This document shows positions 1-7,926 of a stretch of DNA of 23,503 nucleotides, piece after piece (the stretch's first letter is position 1; each line of letters starts with the position of its first letter). The notes beneath the pieces were generated by a model. That model ran no database searches, was not told where the DNA came from, and saw only the letters and a list, made by a program, of their open reading frames with translations. The DNA is taken from assembly GCA_038226175.1 (NCBI GenBank), contig JBBRQP010000048.1, forward strand, positions 1-23,503. Reading direction: 5' to 3'. This DNA comes from JBBRQP01 sp038226175. GTDB taxonomy: Bacteria > Cyanobacteriota > Cyanobacteriia > Gloeobacterales > Anthocerotibacteraceae. The translations under genes were made by a program, and so were the position numbers.

Positions 1-126
1 CGCTCCCAAGGCAAGCGTGACAAAGAAAGTCTTGAAGAAGCGATAGGACAAGGGCTAAAGCGTATTACAGAAACTGATGCGAAAGGTTGGTTCACTCACT
101 CTGGTTATCTTGGTACATCCGTATGA
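1..126 (+). pseudogene. 3' end of an IS630-type transposase (cut by the window edge)
   Basis: Frame 1 is open from the first base to a TGA at 124-126, giving 41 residues. They end in a pattern of the form LEEAIGQ...ITETDAKGWFTHSGY. This resembles the C-terminus of IS630/Tc1-like DDE transposases, where a helix is followed by a 'DA..WF.HCGY' tail. The catalytic DDE residues would lie upstream, outside the window, so I cannot tell whether the transposase is intact. The tail runs straight into the remnant of another gene, as expected at an insertion boundary. IS630 elements usually target TA; a TA lies at 122-123 and others follow, but I cannot fix the terminal repeat. Family assignment rests on the short tail only. 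Confidence 0.6.
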
Positions 127-457
127 AAACCGCTGTAAATCACTAACGGAGCAAGAATTAAACGATATCATGCTCGAATTTAGAACAAATGTAATCTTGT
201 GGGGTTCTCCAAAAGTAATCAATGTGTATTTGGACTTTCAAAATGCAAGTAATCTCAATGAAAATATTTTGCTAATAGTTGATGAATTGCACAAGGCTAT
301 ACGAGAAGATATTGGCTTAAGCAATCAAGGCTTAAACAAAAAGCAGTTAGTAAAGATGTACCTGAAAGATCCTAGTGAACTTGATCTGATTAGCAATTCT
401 AAACAACAAGTTTTAGCGGATAAGCAGCAGACTCCTACAATTCAACACTTAAAATGA
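127..457 (+). pseudogene. Headless C-terminal remnant of a conserved hypothetical protein, probably truncated by the IS630-type element
   Basis: An open frame continues to the TGA at 455-457. Its formal ATG at 77 lies inside the transposase coding sequence, so the first ~17 residues are a shadow. From about base 130 onward the product looks like the C-terminal third of a hypothetical family: an 'EFR..VILWGSPKVI..Y..F' block, then 'LHKAIREDIG.SN.GLNK..L...YLKD'. I recall these blocks from longer proteins with an N-terminal membrane or coiled-coil part, which is missing here. An internal ATG at 170 could still make a ~95-residue fragment. The stop overlaps the next start as ATGA (454-457), so this was once the first gene of a coupled pair. 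Function unknown; loss of the N-terminus through IS insertion is inference. Confidence 0.5.
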
Positions 458-750
458 ATCCTGATCTTGATACTTTAGTGGAAGAAGTCTGCGATGAATT
501 CACTTTCATTATCTTTTTGTCAGCACTCGCTGCAGACCGAGAAGACGAAGTAATAAAAGAGAAAGATAAACCATCTTCTCCATACAGCCCTGGAGCCAAC
601 GGGTGGGAGAATGGAACGATTGAGACATACCTTGAAGCAGCAGTAGCGTGGGCTAAGACCTCAAATAATGATATGACACTTTACCGATTGTCAGAAAACC
701 CTTGGCAAAGAGTCGCAAAAATTCTTTTCGCAGGCAAATATTATGAATAA
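454..750 (+). CDS. Small DUF7660-like protein
   Basis: A 98-residue protein whose start codon overlaps the preceding stop (ATGA), indicating translational coupling. The N-terminal half is acidic. The C-terminal half has the pattern 'W.NGTIETYLEAAVAWAKT...PWQRVAKILFAGKYYE', which matches my memory of the DUF7660 signature: a tryptophan, 'tle.yLeA...W', then a terminal 'pW..fA.iL.aa..YE'. There is no signal peptide and no membrane segment. The domain's biochemical role is unknown to me. The partner upstream has lost its front end, so this gene may now depend on a promoter in or near the IS element. No terminator is evident before the convergent neighbour. Confidence 0.6.
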   Translation: MNPDLDTLVEEVCDEFTFIIFLSALAADREDEVIKEKDKPSSPYSPGANGWENGTIETYLEAAVAWAKTSNNDMTLYRLSENPWQRVAKILFAGKYYE

Positions 751-774
751 ATTGCCGAGCTAAATACTGTACTC

Positions 775-793
775 AAAAACTGACAGGCCAGTT
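775..793 (-). terminator. Weak intrinsic terminator after the glycogen debranching gene
   Basis: Reading the minus strand, AACTG (793-789), a six-base loop and CAGTT (782-778) run into a short T tract ending at 775. It lies just after the stop at 806. The stem is only five pairs and AT-rich, so this is a tentative call. Confidence 0.3.
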
Positions 794-805
794 GGCATAA
801 CGATG

Positions 806-2791
806 TTATTGTGATGGGTTCCTAATAATATGCCAGACCCGTAGTACTTCTGCCACAGACCAGGCTTGGGCAATACAACCTTTAGGTTTAAAAGGAGCAT
901 CTCCCTCAAAAATCTCACTGATTGTACCGAGTCCTGCCGTCCGTAAATGCTGGGCCAGCGGTGCTAAAAAAGAAGCAGCCTGTTCGCGGTTATTGTAGAC
1001 CCGTAGATGGGCTAGGGCAAATGGCCCAATCAGCCAGCTCCAGACCGTACCTTGGTGATAGGCGCTATCGCGCTCGAGAGGAGAACCGCCATAATGCCCT
1101 TGATAACGAGGATCACTTGGATCAAGACTGCGCAGACCATAGGAAGTCAGCAGTGCGCGCGAACAAGCATCTACAACAGCCCGTTGTTGTCGTGTAGATA
1201 AGGGACTCTGTGCTAGTGATACCGCAAAAATCTGGTTAGGGCGCAGTGAAATATCATTACCCTCAGGGGTATCTAAAACGTCATAGCAGTAGCCTAGCTC
1301 CTCATTCCAGAAACGTTGCAAGCCACAGAGTGTTTGAGCTGCAAGTTCACGGTAGATTTGCGTTGGTTGACCTAGTCTTTTGGCAAAACTGATCATGCTA
1401 TGCAGAGCGTTATACCATAAAGCATTGATCTCAATGGGCTTGCCTATGCGCGGTGTAACAACCCAATTATCAACTTTGGCATCCATCCACGTCAGCTGCA
1501 CCCCCGATTGACCCGCGAAGAGTAACCCATCCTGTTGATCAACTTTGATGTTGTAGCGCGTACCCCGCAGATGCCAATTAATGATCTCAGCTAATATGGG
1601 AAATAATTCAGACAATAATTGATCATCACCTGTAACTAAATTGTACTGACGGATTGCCTCAAAATACCAGAGCGTAGCGTCTACCGTGTTGTATTCACTA
1701 TCATCGGGCGTTGTACCGTGATCAGCAAAGCGATTAGGCAACATGCCTTGACTGACATAAAGGGCAAACGTATCTAAAATTAACCGGGCAATCTCATATC
1801 GACCTGTCGTCAGCGTCAAACCGGGCAGTGCAATCATTGTGTCACGCCCCCAGTCACCAAACCAGTGATAACCAGCAATAATGCTCTTACCCTCATTAGC
1901 TTGATCGCCTAGGTTGCGGTTGACGACAAATTGATCCGCAGCCAAAACTAACTGCTGTATCCATTGCGGGGCAATTTTTGCCATGGGCTGGGCTGTATGC
2001 CAAGCTCTGAGCAGTGCGGTCTCGTGAGCCTGTTGATTAGCCAGAGCAGATTCGCTGTCTAAGTCAGTTAGTGGGTCAATACTGGCGACTAAAGTGATGG
2101 ATTCTCCAGCCTCAAGTGTGATGTCAAAGGTAGCAGCGTAGAGATTATCGTCTAGTGCCTCTAGCCCACGTTCCTGTTCAGCAAGTAACAAAAAGTTGTG
2201 GTACCACTGGTTAATGAGTGTCACCCTACCTCGGTCAGTATAAATGTAAAAAGTTCCTAGATCGGCTAAAATTTGTACACCTTGCGCGGTTGGACTTAGA
2301 TGTAAGGTTAGATTTCCAGTGCGAGTACGTCCGTGATGATCGCGATAATTAACGAGCGCTTTAACTGACAAATCAAGGGGTAAACTAGCGCGCAGCAAGG
2401 TATAGCGGATATACGTCCTTTGAGCACCGGGCTGCAGCCAAACCCGCTTTTCTAGTAAGGCATCAGCACAGGCATAGTGCCATACAGGCATAGTTCCGTC
2501 GAGATAAAAGCACTCTAGATTGACCTGACCAACGAGCTCGATGACACGATCAGCCCACTGATTAGCAGACAAAGCGTAGCTCTGATTATCATAGCAACAG
2601 GTCTCATCCAGCTTACTTAGCAACACCGTTCGTCCGAGGGGCGGCTGTAGCGCTGCCACCAGCAAACCATGATAGCCACGGCTTACTTGCCCTGTGATAG
2701 TGCCAGAAGCATAACTGCCCAGACCATTGGTGAGCAACCATTCGCGTTGTTCTATATCACAACAGACTTCTCTACCAAAGCTAAGTTCCAT
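806..2791 (-). CDS. Glycogen debranching enzyme, amylo-alpha-1,6-glucosidase (GH133)
   Basis: A 661-residue cytosolic enzyme that removes alpha-1,6-linked glucose at glycogen branch points. I chose the ATG at 2791 (MELSFGREVC), the usual N-terminus of the family; a start 10 codons upstream is possible. Residues ~1-250 form the N-terminal glycogen-debranching domain ('WLLTNGLGSYASGT', 'RGYHGLL'). The C-terminal (alpha/alpha)6 catalytic domain carries the diagnostic FGDWGRDTMIALPGL at ~311-325, a later 'NTVDATLWYFEAI' with its conserved Asp, and 'GTVWSWLIGPF' near the end. The length fits the archaeal/bacterial GDE_C type, which differs from the isoamylase-like GlgX most cyanobacteria use. hflX ends 66 bases upstream on the same strand, so read-through is possible. 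A weak terminator follows. Confidence 0.93.
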   Translation of the reverse strand: MELSFGREVCCDIEQREWLLTNGLGSYASGTITGQVSRGYHGLLVAALQPPLGRTVLLSKLDETCCYDNQSYALSANQWADRVIELVGQVNLECFYLDGTMPVWHYACADALLEKRVWLQPGAQRTYIRYTLLRASLPLDLSVKALVNYRDHHGRTRTGNLTLHLSPTAQGVQILADLGTFYIYTDRGRVTLINQWYHNFLLLAEQERGLEALDDNLYAATFDITLEAGESITLVASIDPLTDLDSESALANQQAHETALLRAWHTAQPMAKIAPQWIQQLVLAADQFVVNRNLGDQANEGKSIIAGYHWFGDWGRDTMIALPGLTLTTGRYEIARLILDTFALYVSQGMLPNRFADHGTTPDDSEYNTVDATLWYFEAIRQYNLVTGDDQLLSELFPILAEIINWHLRGTRYNIKVDQQDGLLFAGQSGVQLTWMDAKVDNWVVTPRIGKPIEINALWYNALHSMISFAKRLGQPTQIYRELAAQTLCGLQRFWNEELGYCYDVLDTPEGNDISLRPNQIFAVSLAQSPLSTRQQRAVVDACSRALLTSYGLRSLDPSDPRYQGHYGGSPLERDSAYHQGTVWSWLIGPFALAHLRVYNNREQAASFLAPLAQHLRTAGLGTISEIFEGDAPFKPKGCIAQAWSVAEVLRVWHIIRNPSQ

Positions 2792-2857
2792 AAAACGATT
2801 TATCCCAAGTTGTCTCCACAAGTAGTTAAATTGCTTTTTCTGATTCCCAACTCACGT

Positions 2858-4552
2858 TCACGAAAACACTTGCGGCAATGCTTCGCTATAGCGATATTCA
2901 CGGCTGTGATACTGGATTTTCCAGAGCAGTTTGTCGAGGCCGAGTCTAGTCGCTGCACTAATAAAAATCGCCTGCGGATGCATTAAGCGGGCTTTTTCCC
3001 GTTCAATCGGTGCAGCGAGATCAACTTTATTAAAAATCAATAGTTGTGGCCCACTCGCTACGGGTAATGTCGCTAAGATATCTTCGACGGCTTGGATATG
3101 TTCAGGCCACGAAGGATTAGCCAAGTCCACGATATGAAGCAGCATATCAGCTTGGGTTACTTCCTCCAGGGTCGCGCGAAAGGCATCAACCAACTGCGGT
3201 GGCAGGTCATGCACAAACCCAACTGTGTCTGTGATCAAGACTCTTTGCTGATTCGCAAATTCAAGTCGGCGCGTAGTCGAGTCGAGGGTGGCAAAGAGTT
3301 GATTCGCCACATAAACCCCGGCTCCCGTCAGGGCATTGAGCAACGTAGATTTACCAGCATTGGTATAACCAACTAAAGAAAATACTGGTAAATCAAAACT
3401 TTGACGTTTGCGACGTAGCCGATCGCGATGCGCCTGAAACTGGGTCACTTGGCGTTGTAGATGACTGATGCGGTGACGGATTGCCCGACGGTCAGTCTCG
3501 AGTTTGGTCTCACCGGGGCCTCGAGTACCGATACCGCCGCCCAAGCGTGATAGTGCGCGTCCATGACCTGCCAAGCGAGGTAGCATATATTCTAGTTGGG
3601 CTAACTCTACTTGCATTTTGCCCTCGTGGGAATGGGCGCGGCGAGCAAAAATATCGAGGATCAACTCCGTGCGATCCACAACCCGCACGCCCATCGCTTG
3701 CTCTAGGCTACGGGTCTGGGAGGGCGATAAATCACCACCAGCGACCACCAGATTCGCACCAAATTCACGCACGCCTAGAGCGATTTCCATCACTTTGCCT
3801 TGACCCACATAGGTGTTGGGATGAGCACGATCTCGCTTTTGCCAAAAAGTTTTGAGGACTTCACCACCCGCACTCATGACCAATTGCTCGAGTTCTTCGA
3901 GTTCCAAGTTAAGCGCATCGGTCGTGATATCCGAGGAAAAAATATTGATCAGCACCACCCGTTCCTGACCGTTATCAACCGTCCTAGTCGCCCAGCGCGC
4001 GCGGAATTCACCTTCGAGCGCTGCGAGAAAATCCTCAAAATTCTGATTGGTAACTTGGGTTAGTTTTAGGGGCGCACTAACCACCCACCGTACATCGGGT
4101 TCAGGCACCAAATTAGCAATATGCACATGACCAATAAACCCTGTCGGAGCAGCACTGAGACGGCGTTTACCTTCAAGGGAAACTTCGAGTGTTACCAAGA
4201 CATCTAGGCGTTGCATAGCTAAGGCAGTCAAGTCAGCCTTACTCGGACTCTCACCATGGAGCTGTGTACTCAGACAGCGAATCCCTGAGAGGCGCTCTGC
4301 CCCTTGGCGCGGTAGCTCATGAACCGGGATCTGGGTTTGATTTGGCGTACCAATCGCCACGCGTAGCACTTGACCACGACGGTTGAGATATACACAAATC
4401 GGCTCTTCTATTTCTGCTGTGATAGCCCCTAGCCTCTCGGCAAACTCAGGGGTACAAAAAACCGCAGTCGGCTGGGTGCGACGATACAGATCAAGTAGTT
4501 GACGGGTTTGAGCCGACTTGAGACCACGGGTTTGACCCAGAATTTTTTCGAT
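2858..4552 (-). CDS. hflX: GTPase HflX, ribosome-associated; apparent ATC start
   Basis: HflX binds the 50S subunit and splits stalled or hibernating ribosomes using GTP. Numbering from 4552 gives 564 residues. The HflX hallmark GGGIGTRGPGETKLETDRR lies at ~338-356, G1 GYTNAGKST at ~395-403, switch region 'ATLDSTTRR', G3 DTVG at ~442 and G4 NKVD at ~508. The first ordinary start codon in frame is GTG at 4369, without a visible Shine-Dalgarno. Sixty-one further codons upstream remain open and encode what I recognise as the cyanobacterial HflX N-terminus ('GLKSAQTRQLLDLYRR', 'TPEFAERLGAI', 'YLNRRGQVLRVAIGTP'). A TAG at 4556-4558 closes the frame. The homologous initiator Met position is occupied by ATC (4552-4550). 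Either a rare start codon is used, a start mutation has occurred, or translation begins at 4369 with a shortened protein. Identity is certain; the start is not. Confidence 0.9.
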   Translation of the reverse strand: MEKILGQTRGLKSAQTRQLLDLYRRTQPTAVFCTPEFAERLGAITAEIEEPICVYLNRRGQVLRVAIGTPNQTQIPVHELPRQGAERLSGIRCLSTQLHGESPSKADLTALAMQRLDVLVTLEVSLEGKRRLSAAPTGFIGHVHIANLVPEPDVRWVVSAPLKLTQVTNQNFEDFLAALEGEFRARWATRTVDNGQERVVLINIFSSDITTDALNLELEELEQLVMSAGGEVLKTFWQKRDRAHPNTYVGQGKVMEIALGVREFGANLVVAGGDLSPSQTRSLEQAMGVRVVDRTELILDIFARRAHSHEGKMQVELAQLEYMLPRLAGHGRALSRLGGGIGTRGPGETKLETDRRAIRHRISHLQRQVTQFQAHRDRLRRKRQSFDLPVFSLVGYTNAGKSTLLNALTGAGVYVANQLFATLDSTTRRLEFANQQRVLITDTVGFVHDLPPQLVDAFRATLEEVTQADMLLHIVDLANPSWPEHIQAVEDILATLPVASGPQLLIFNKVDLAAPIEREKARLMHPQAIFISAATRLGLDKLLWKIQYHSREYRYSEALPQVFS

Positions 4553-4627
4553 GCGCTACACCAAGAGAGCTATGACTAAATTTTACACAACCTCAGCTGA
4601 GACTGGAGGATTATGTTACACAAATTT

Positions 4628-5935
4628 TCAGGTCGCATCAGAACTCTCCGAGGCATCAACCCAAGCTGCCAGCGTAATATCTCCAGTCACATTGACAACA
4701 GTACGACTCATATCGAGCAGACGGTCTACGCCCAAAATAATACCAATTCCTTCTGCCGGAATACCAACCGTTTGTAAAACCAGCACCACCAAGGGTAGTG
4801 AACCACCCGGTACCCCAGCCGTGCCAATGCCTGCAAGCACAGAGAGCAAAACCACCGTGACCTGTTGGGCGAGAGAGAGCTGGATGCCATAAAACTGAGC
4901 CAAAAATAATACCGTCACGCCTTCGTACAAGGCCGTGCCATTTTGATTGGCAGTCGAGCCGACGGTGAGTACAAAATTCGCAATATCAGGATTTACTTTT
5001 AAATTGTTAGCTGTGACCCGAATCGAAGTGGGTAAGGTTGCATTAGAGGAACTAGTCGAAAATGCCGTCAACATCACTTCTTGAATTTGACGAAAGAACT
5101 CTAGGGGATTACGTTTGGCAGCATAACGAATTAACATGCCATAGGTGCCAAATTGATGGAGAATCAGAGCTAACATGACTACAAAAACATATTTGGAAAG
5201 CACAATAATCACCTGAAAGCCTAATTGAGAAGCCGTTGTAAAAATTAAGGCTGCTACCCCAAAAGGCGCTAGATTCATCGCAAAATCAATGATTCGCATG
5301 ATCACCGCGTAGAGCGCTTGCAAAACCTTTTTGAGTGGTTCGACCTCTGGGGGTGAGCATAGTGCCATGGCCACACCAAACACGACCGCAAAGAACATAA
5401 TGGCGAGCAAACCACCACCAGAATAACTCGGATCAAAGGCTCCCGCTGCATCAGCAAAGGGATTACGCGGGATGATATCTAAGATAGTTTGGACAGGGGT
5501 TTTGGCTGAGCCTGCCGCTTTAACAATGCCAGTTACTTGTTGATTATTGGTCAGCGCGTGCAGTAGTTTAGTACGTGTTTCACCAGAGATACCGATACCG
5601 GGCTGAATCACATTGACCAAGGTAATACCAATCAAAACGCCAATACCTGTGATGACAATTGTAAATAAAAGCGTCTTACTGCCAATGCGCCCAATGCGTC
5701 GAATATCGCCCAAGTCAGCGATACCCAAAACAATCGCAACAAATACAAGAGGAATAATAATCATAAAAATCATGCGCAAAAATACCTGTCCAATCGGATA
5801 AGCAATATTACTGGCAAGCCAAGTAATACGGGCATCACCGGGCAAGAAAAACTCACATAATAACCCAGCTATCAAACCTGTAAATAAACCAATAAAAATC
5901 TTTGTATGTAGAGGTAACGCAACTTTTTCAGACAT
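4628..5935 (-). CDS. Dicarboxylate/amino acid:cation symporter (DAACS/GltP-DctA family)
   Basis: A 435-residue inner-membrane transporter that takes up acidic amino acids or C4-dicarboxylates driven by Na+ or H+. It has eight or so hydrophobic helices and two re-entrant hairpins. HP1 shows the serine-rich SSSNATLPTS (295-304). TM7 shows NQNGT (330-334) where glutamate/aspartate transporters usually have NMDGT. HP2 shows GTAGVPGGS (371-379), and TM8 shows VDRLLDMSRTVVNVTGD (403-419), which carries the Asp and Arg that bind substrate. The ATG at 5935 is preceded by AGGAAA five bases upstream and by an extended -10 box ~30 bases upstream. I cannot name the substrate; the NQNGT variant argues against simply calling it glutamate-specific. 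Confidence 0.92.
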   Translation of the reverse strand: MSEKVALPLHTKIFIGLFTGLIAGLLCEFFLPGDARITWLASNIAYPIGQVFLRMIFMIIIPLVFVAIVLGIADLGDIRRIGRIGSKTLLFTIVITGIGVLIGITLVNVIQPGIGISGETRTKLLHALTNNQQVTGIVKAAGSAKTPVQTILDIIPRNPFADAAGAFDPSYSGGGLLAIMFFAVVFGVAMALCSPPEVEPLKKVLQALYAVIMRIIDFAMNLAPFGVAALIFTTASQLGFQVIIVLSKYVFVVMLALILHQFGTYGMLIRYAAKRNPLEFFRQIQEVMLTAFSTSSSNATLPTSIRVTANNLKVNPDIANFVLTVGSTANQNGTALYEGVTVLFLAQFYGIQLSLAQQVTVVLLSVLAGIGTAGVPGGSLPLVVLVLQTVGIPAEGIGIILGVDRLLDMSRTVVNVTGDITLAAWVDASESSDAT

Positions 5936-5961
5936 CAGTTTTTCCTAAAGACGCAAGAAGT

Positions 5962-5970
5962 AGTATAGCA
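5962..5970 (-). promoter_or_regulatory. Extended -10 promoter element of the symporter gene
   Basis: On the minus strand TGCTATACT reads as a TGN extension plus a near-consensus -10 hexamer (TATACT). No convincing -35 box lies 16-18 bases upstream, which is typical of extended -10 promoters. It sits 27 bases before the start codon at 5935, giving a very short leader. Confidence 0.4.
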
Positions 5971-6036
5971 AAGCTCTCTAAGGAGCGGGGTACGCTGGTG
6001 GGATCTAAAGTCGATAGGCTTCACCAAAATTGCTAT

Positions 6037-6474
6037 CTAGTCGTTTCGTGTTAAAAAAAAGCCTAAACGCGGGCTGACTGACTTTTCAAATAAGTAAGCA
6101 AGATTAGGATGAATCGTAATCTCAAAACGACCTAATAGTTGTTCACCCAAATTATCCCAATCCGTATAAAAACATAGATACCAAATTGGCTTAATAGGAG
6201 TGAAGCCAAGATAGACTTCTGGATAACCGGGCATAGCATGTACCAAATCCTTGGGAGTTTTGACTAAATTAAACAGTCCATGAAAGTCAAGGACGCCTTT
6301 GGGGATACAGGAGCCATCTTGTTGACGCCAGTCATAGTATTTGACAAGTTGCGCATGGGGGTCAAGTTCCTGAAGAAAAACTGTTATAGAACATAGAGAT
6401 GCTGAGAGTAAGAGGATATCAATAGATCCATCGCAGCCAAATGTAATACCTTCCAAGGGTTGAAAATTAGCCAC
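6037..6474 (-). CDS. Hypothetical protein, 145 residues
   Basis: I do not recognise this protein. It starts at GTG (6474), supported by a GGAG seven bases upstream. It has no signal peptide. There is one moderately hydrophobic stretch at residues ~19-34 that is too polar to be a confident membrane helix. It is rich in aromatic residues ('YYDWRQQDG', 'PIWYLCFYTDWDNLGEQL') and ends 'SPRLGFFLTRND', suggesting a small globular cytosolic domain. The next gene downstream on the strand is the symporter, 101 bases away with its own promoter, so the two are probably separate units. It is divergent from sppA, with a shared 95-base upstream region. Confidence 0.7.
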   Translation of the reverse strand: MANFQPLEGITFGCDGSIDILLLSASLCSITVFLQELDPHAQLVKYYDWRQQDGSCIPKGVLDFHGLFNLVKTPKDLVHAMPGYPEVYLGFTPIKPIWYLCFYTDWDNLGEQLLGRFEITIHPNLAYLFEKSVSPRLGFFLTRND

Positions 6475-6569
6475 TTTTGATCTCCGCGCTGCTTTCTTGC
6501 CCTTATTACTTTTGCTAATGAAGTGTGATCCTATGTTAACGTGTTTTTGACTGCCACAGGTTTGATGAC

Positions 6570-7538
6570 ATGGTTGAGCACAATCTAAATCGCTGGTTAG
6601 CGTTAGGGTTAATTATCCTTTGTTTTGCCGCAACACTAGTTGGTCTTAATCAACGTCAGTCCAACAAAAATGTGAGGATGACAGATTTAGGAACGTTAAC
6701 GGCGGTAGATCGCTTGCTTTTGGTCAAACTTGAAGGAGCCATCTCTGGCAGTGGTAGTTCTCCTTTGGGTGGTTCTTCTCAAGCTTTGGAGGTGCGTGAT
6801 CAACTGTTAGCTGCCGCTAAAGATGACCAGATTAAAGGTGTCCTATTGCGCATTGACAGTCCCGGCGGTACGGTAGGAGCCAGTCAAGAAGTCTATAACG
6901 CTGTTTTAGCCGTCCGAGAAAGTAAACCCGTGGTCGTTAGTATGGGTGATGTTGCAGCGAGTGGTGGTTATTATATTGCCTGTGCTGCTGACCAGATTTA
7001 TGCCAATCCGGGGACACTGACAGGCTCGATTGGGGTAATCATTTCTGGATTTAATGTTGCGGGATTATTTAATCGTTTGGGAGTTGAGCCACAGGTGATC
7101 AAGTCGGGTAAATTCAAAGATATTTTGAGTACCAGCCGTGCGCTCACTGCCGATGAACGAACTTTATTGCAAGCTCTCATTAATAATACCTATGAGCAGT
7201 TTTTGCAGGCTGTAGCCAAAGGGCGCAAAAAAGATATTCAAGTCCTGCGTCCTCTAGCAGATGGACGAATTTTTACGGGACAACAGGCGCAACAAGTTGG
7301 GTTAGTCGATACTCTCGGGGGATTGGTCGAGGCTGAGCAAGCCCTCCAAAAATTAGCCCATGCGCGTTTTGCATTGGGTGATGAAGACCTGCCCGTAAGT
7401 GGGGCGGGAAACTCATGGGGAGATTTGCTCAAGCGGGTATTGCCCTCCACCAAGTTAGAAATCAAAACAGCCCTCGATCCGAGTCTTGCGGCTGGCTCCC
7501 TACAACCTCTGTGGCTCGCACCAGGACTTGGCCCATAG
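6570..7538 (+). CDS. sppA: Signal peptide peptidase SppA (S49 family)
   Basis: SppA cleaves leftover signal peptides in the membrane. This is a 322-residue short form with one peptidase domain, anchored by an N-terminal helix at ~9-26. The motifs are 'VLLRIDSPGGTVGASQE' (91-107), 'GDVAASGGYYIACAADQIY' (126-144) and 'TLTGSIGVI' (149-157), whose Ser153 should be the nucleophile. The 'VIKSGKFKDI' stretch (177-186) supplies the conserved lysines of the Ser-Lys dyad region. The C-terminus after ~290 is low in recognisable motifs. The ATG at 6570 directly precedes the membrane anchor. It ends six bases from the convergent sulfiredoxin stop, so the two transcripts must overlap or terminate inside each other. 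Confidence 0.92.
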   Translation: MVEHNLNRWLALGLIILCFAATLVGLNQRQSNKNVRMTDLGTLTAVDRLLLVKLEGAISGSGSSPLGGSSQALEVRDQLLAAAKDDQIKGVLLRIDSPGGTVGASQEVYNAVLAVRESKPVVVSMGDVAASGGYYIACAADQIYANPGTLTGSIGVIISGFNVAGLFNRLGVEPQVIKSGKFKDILSTSRALTADERTLLQALINNTYEQFLQAVAKGRKKDIQVLRPLADGRIFTGQQAQQVGLVDTLGGLVEAEQALQKLAHARFALGDEDLPVSGAGNSWGDLLKRVLPSTKLEIKTALDPSLAAGSLQPLWLAPGLGP

Positions 7539-7544
7539 CTGGGA

Positions 7545-7808
7545 TTACGCCAAATGCTGACGTAGGGTTGAGCGCGAAGCCATCCGTACCCGACAGCGAA
7601 TCGTCTCATGACCTAGGCGTGTACAAGCTTCATAGCGATGACACCCCGAGAATCCGTAGTATTTTCCTTCGACTTGGAGAATATCAATTGGTTCTTGTAG
7701 GCCGACTTCGGCAATCGAACGCATTAAATTAGCAACTTTGATGGGATCATTTTGGCGCGGTAAGGGGCGTTGGATTTGACTAAGGAGGATTTCTTGGATT
7801 TTTACCAT
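7545..7808 (-). CDS. srx: Sulfiredoxin
   Basis: Sulfiredoxin uses ATP to reduce the sulfinic-acid form of hyperoxidised 2-Cys peroxiredoxins, an antioxidant repair function found in cyanobacteria and eukaryotes. From the ATG at 7808 the protein is 87 residues, matching small cyanobacterial Srx. The ParB-like fold is indicated by 'I.LSQIQRPLPRQNDP.KV..LM.SI...GL.EPIDILQVEGKYY'. The catalytic motif FSGCHRYEA holds the active Cys56. A GTG three codons earlier (7817) is an alternative start; neither has a strong Shine-Dalgarno. It is divergent from serS across ~118 bases, which must hold both promoters. Confidence 0.9.
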   Translation of the reverse strand: MVKIQEILLSQIQRPLPRQNDPIKVANLMRSIAEVGLQEPIDILQVEGKYYGFSGCHRYEACTRLGHETIRCRVRMASRSTLRQHLA

Positions 7809-7926
7809 GGGGTTCACGTAGGACGCATCAGACTTATTTTAAGTCATAGTGACTCTGACTTGCAATAGCTGAATGAACTGGGGTGCAAGTCACGTTAGGA
7901 TAAATTTATGTCGGCTGAGAAATTTT

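Noticed and set aside
922..1197. Plus-strand open frame opposite the glycogen debranching gene
   Set aside because: It lies wholly antisense to a convincing GH133 domain and its product has no recognisable pattern.
2669..3376. Several plus-strand open frames opposite gde and hflX
   Set aside because: They are antisense shadows of strongly supported proteins and have low-complexity, basic products.
4583..4623. Direct repeat TTACACAA (4583-4590 and 4616-4623) and palindrome CTCAGCTGAG (4592-4601) between hflX and the symporter
   Set aside because: Short, AT-rich and single occurrence; no T tract for a terminator and no known site.
7238..7732. Open frames overlapping the sppA/srx junction on both strands
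   Set aside because: SppA and sulfiredoxin motifs occupy the region; the alternatives cross both genes and lack motifs.
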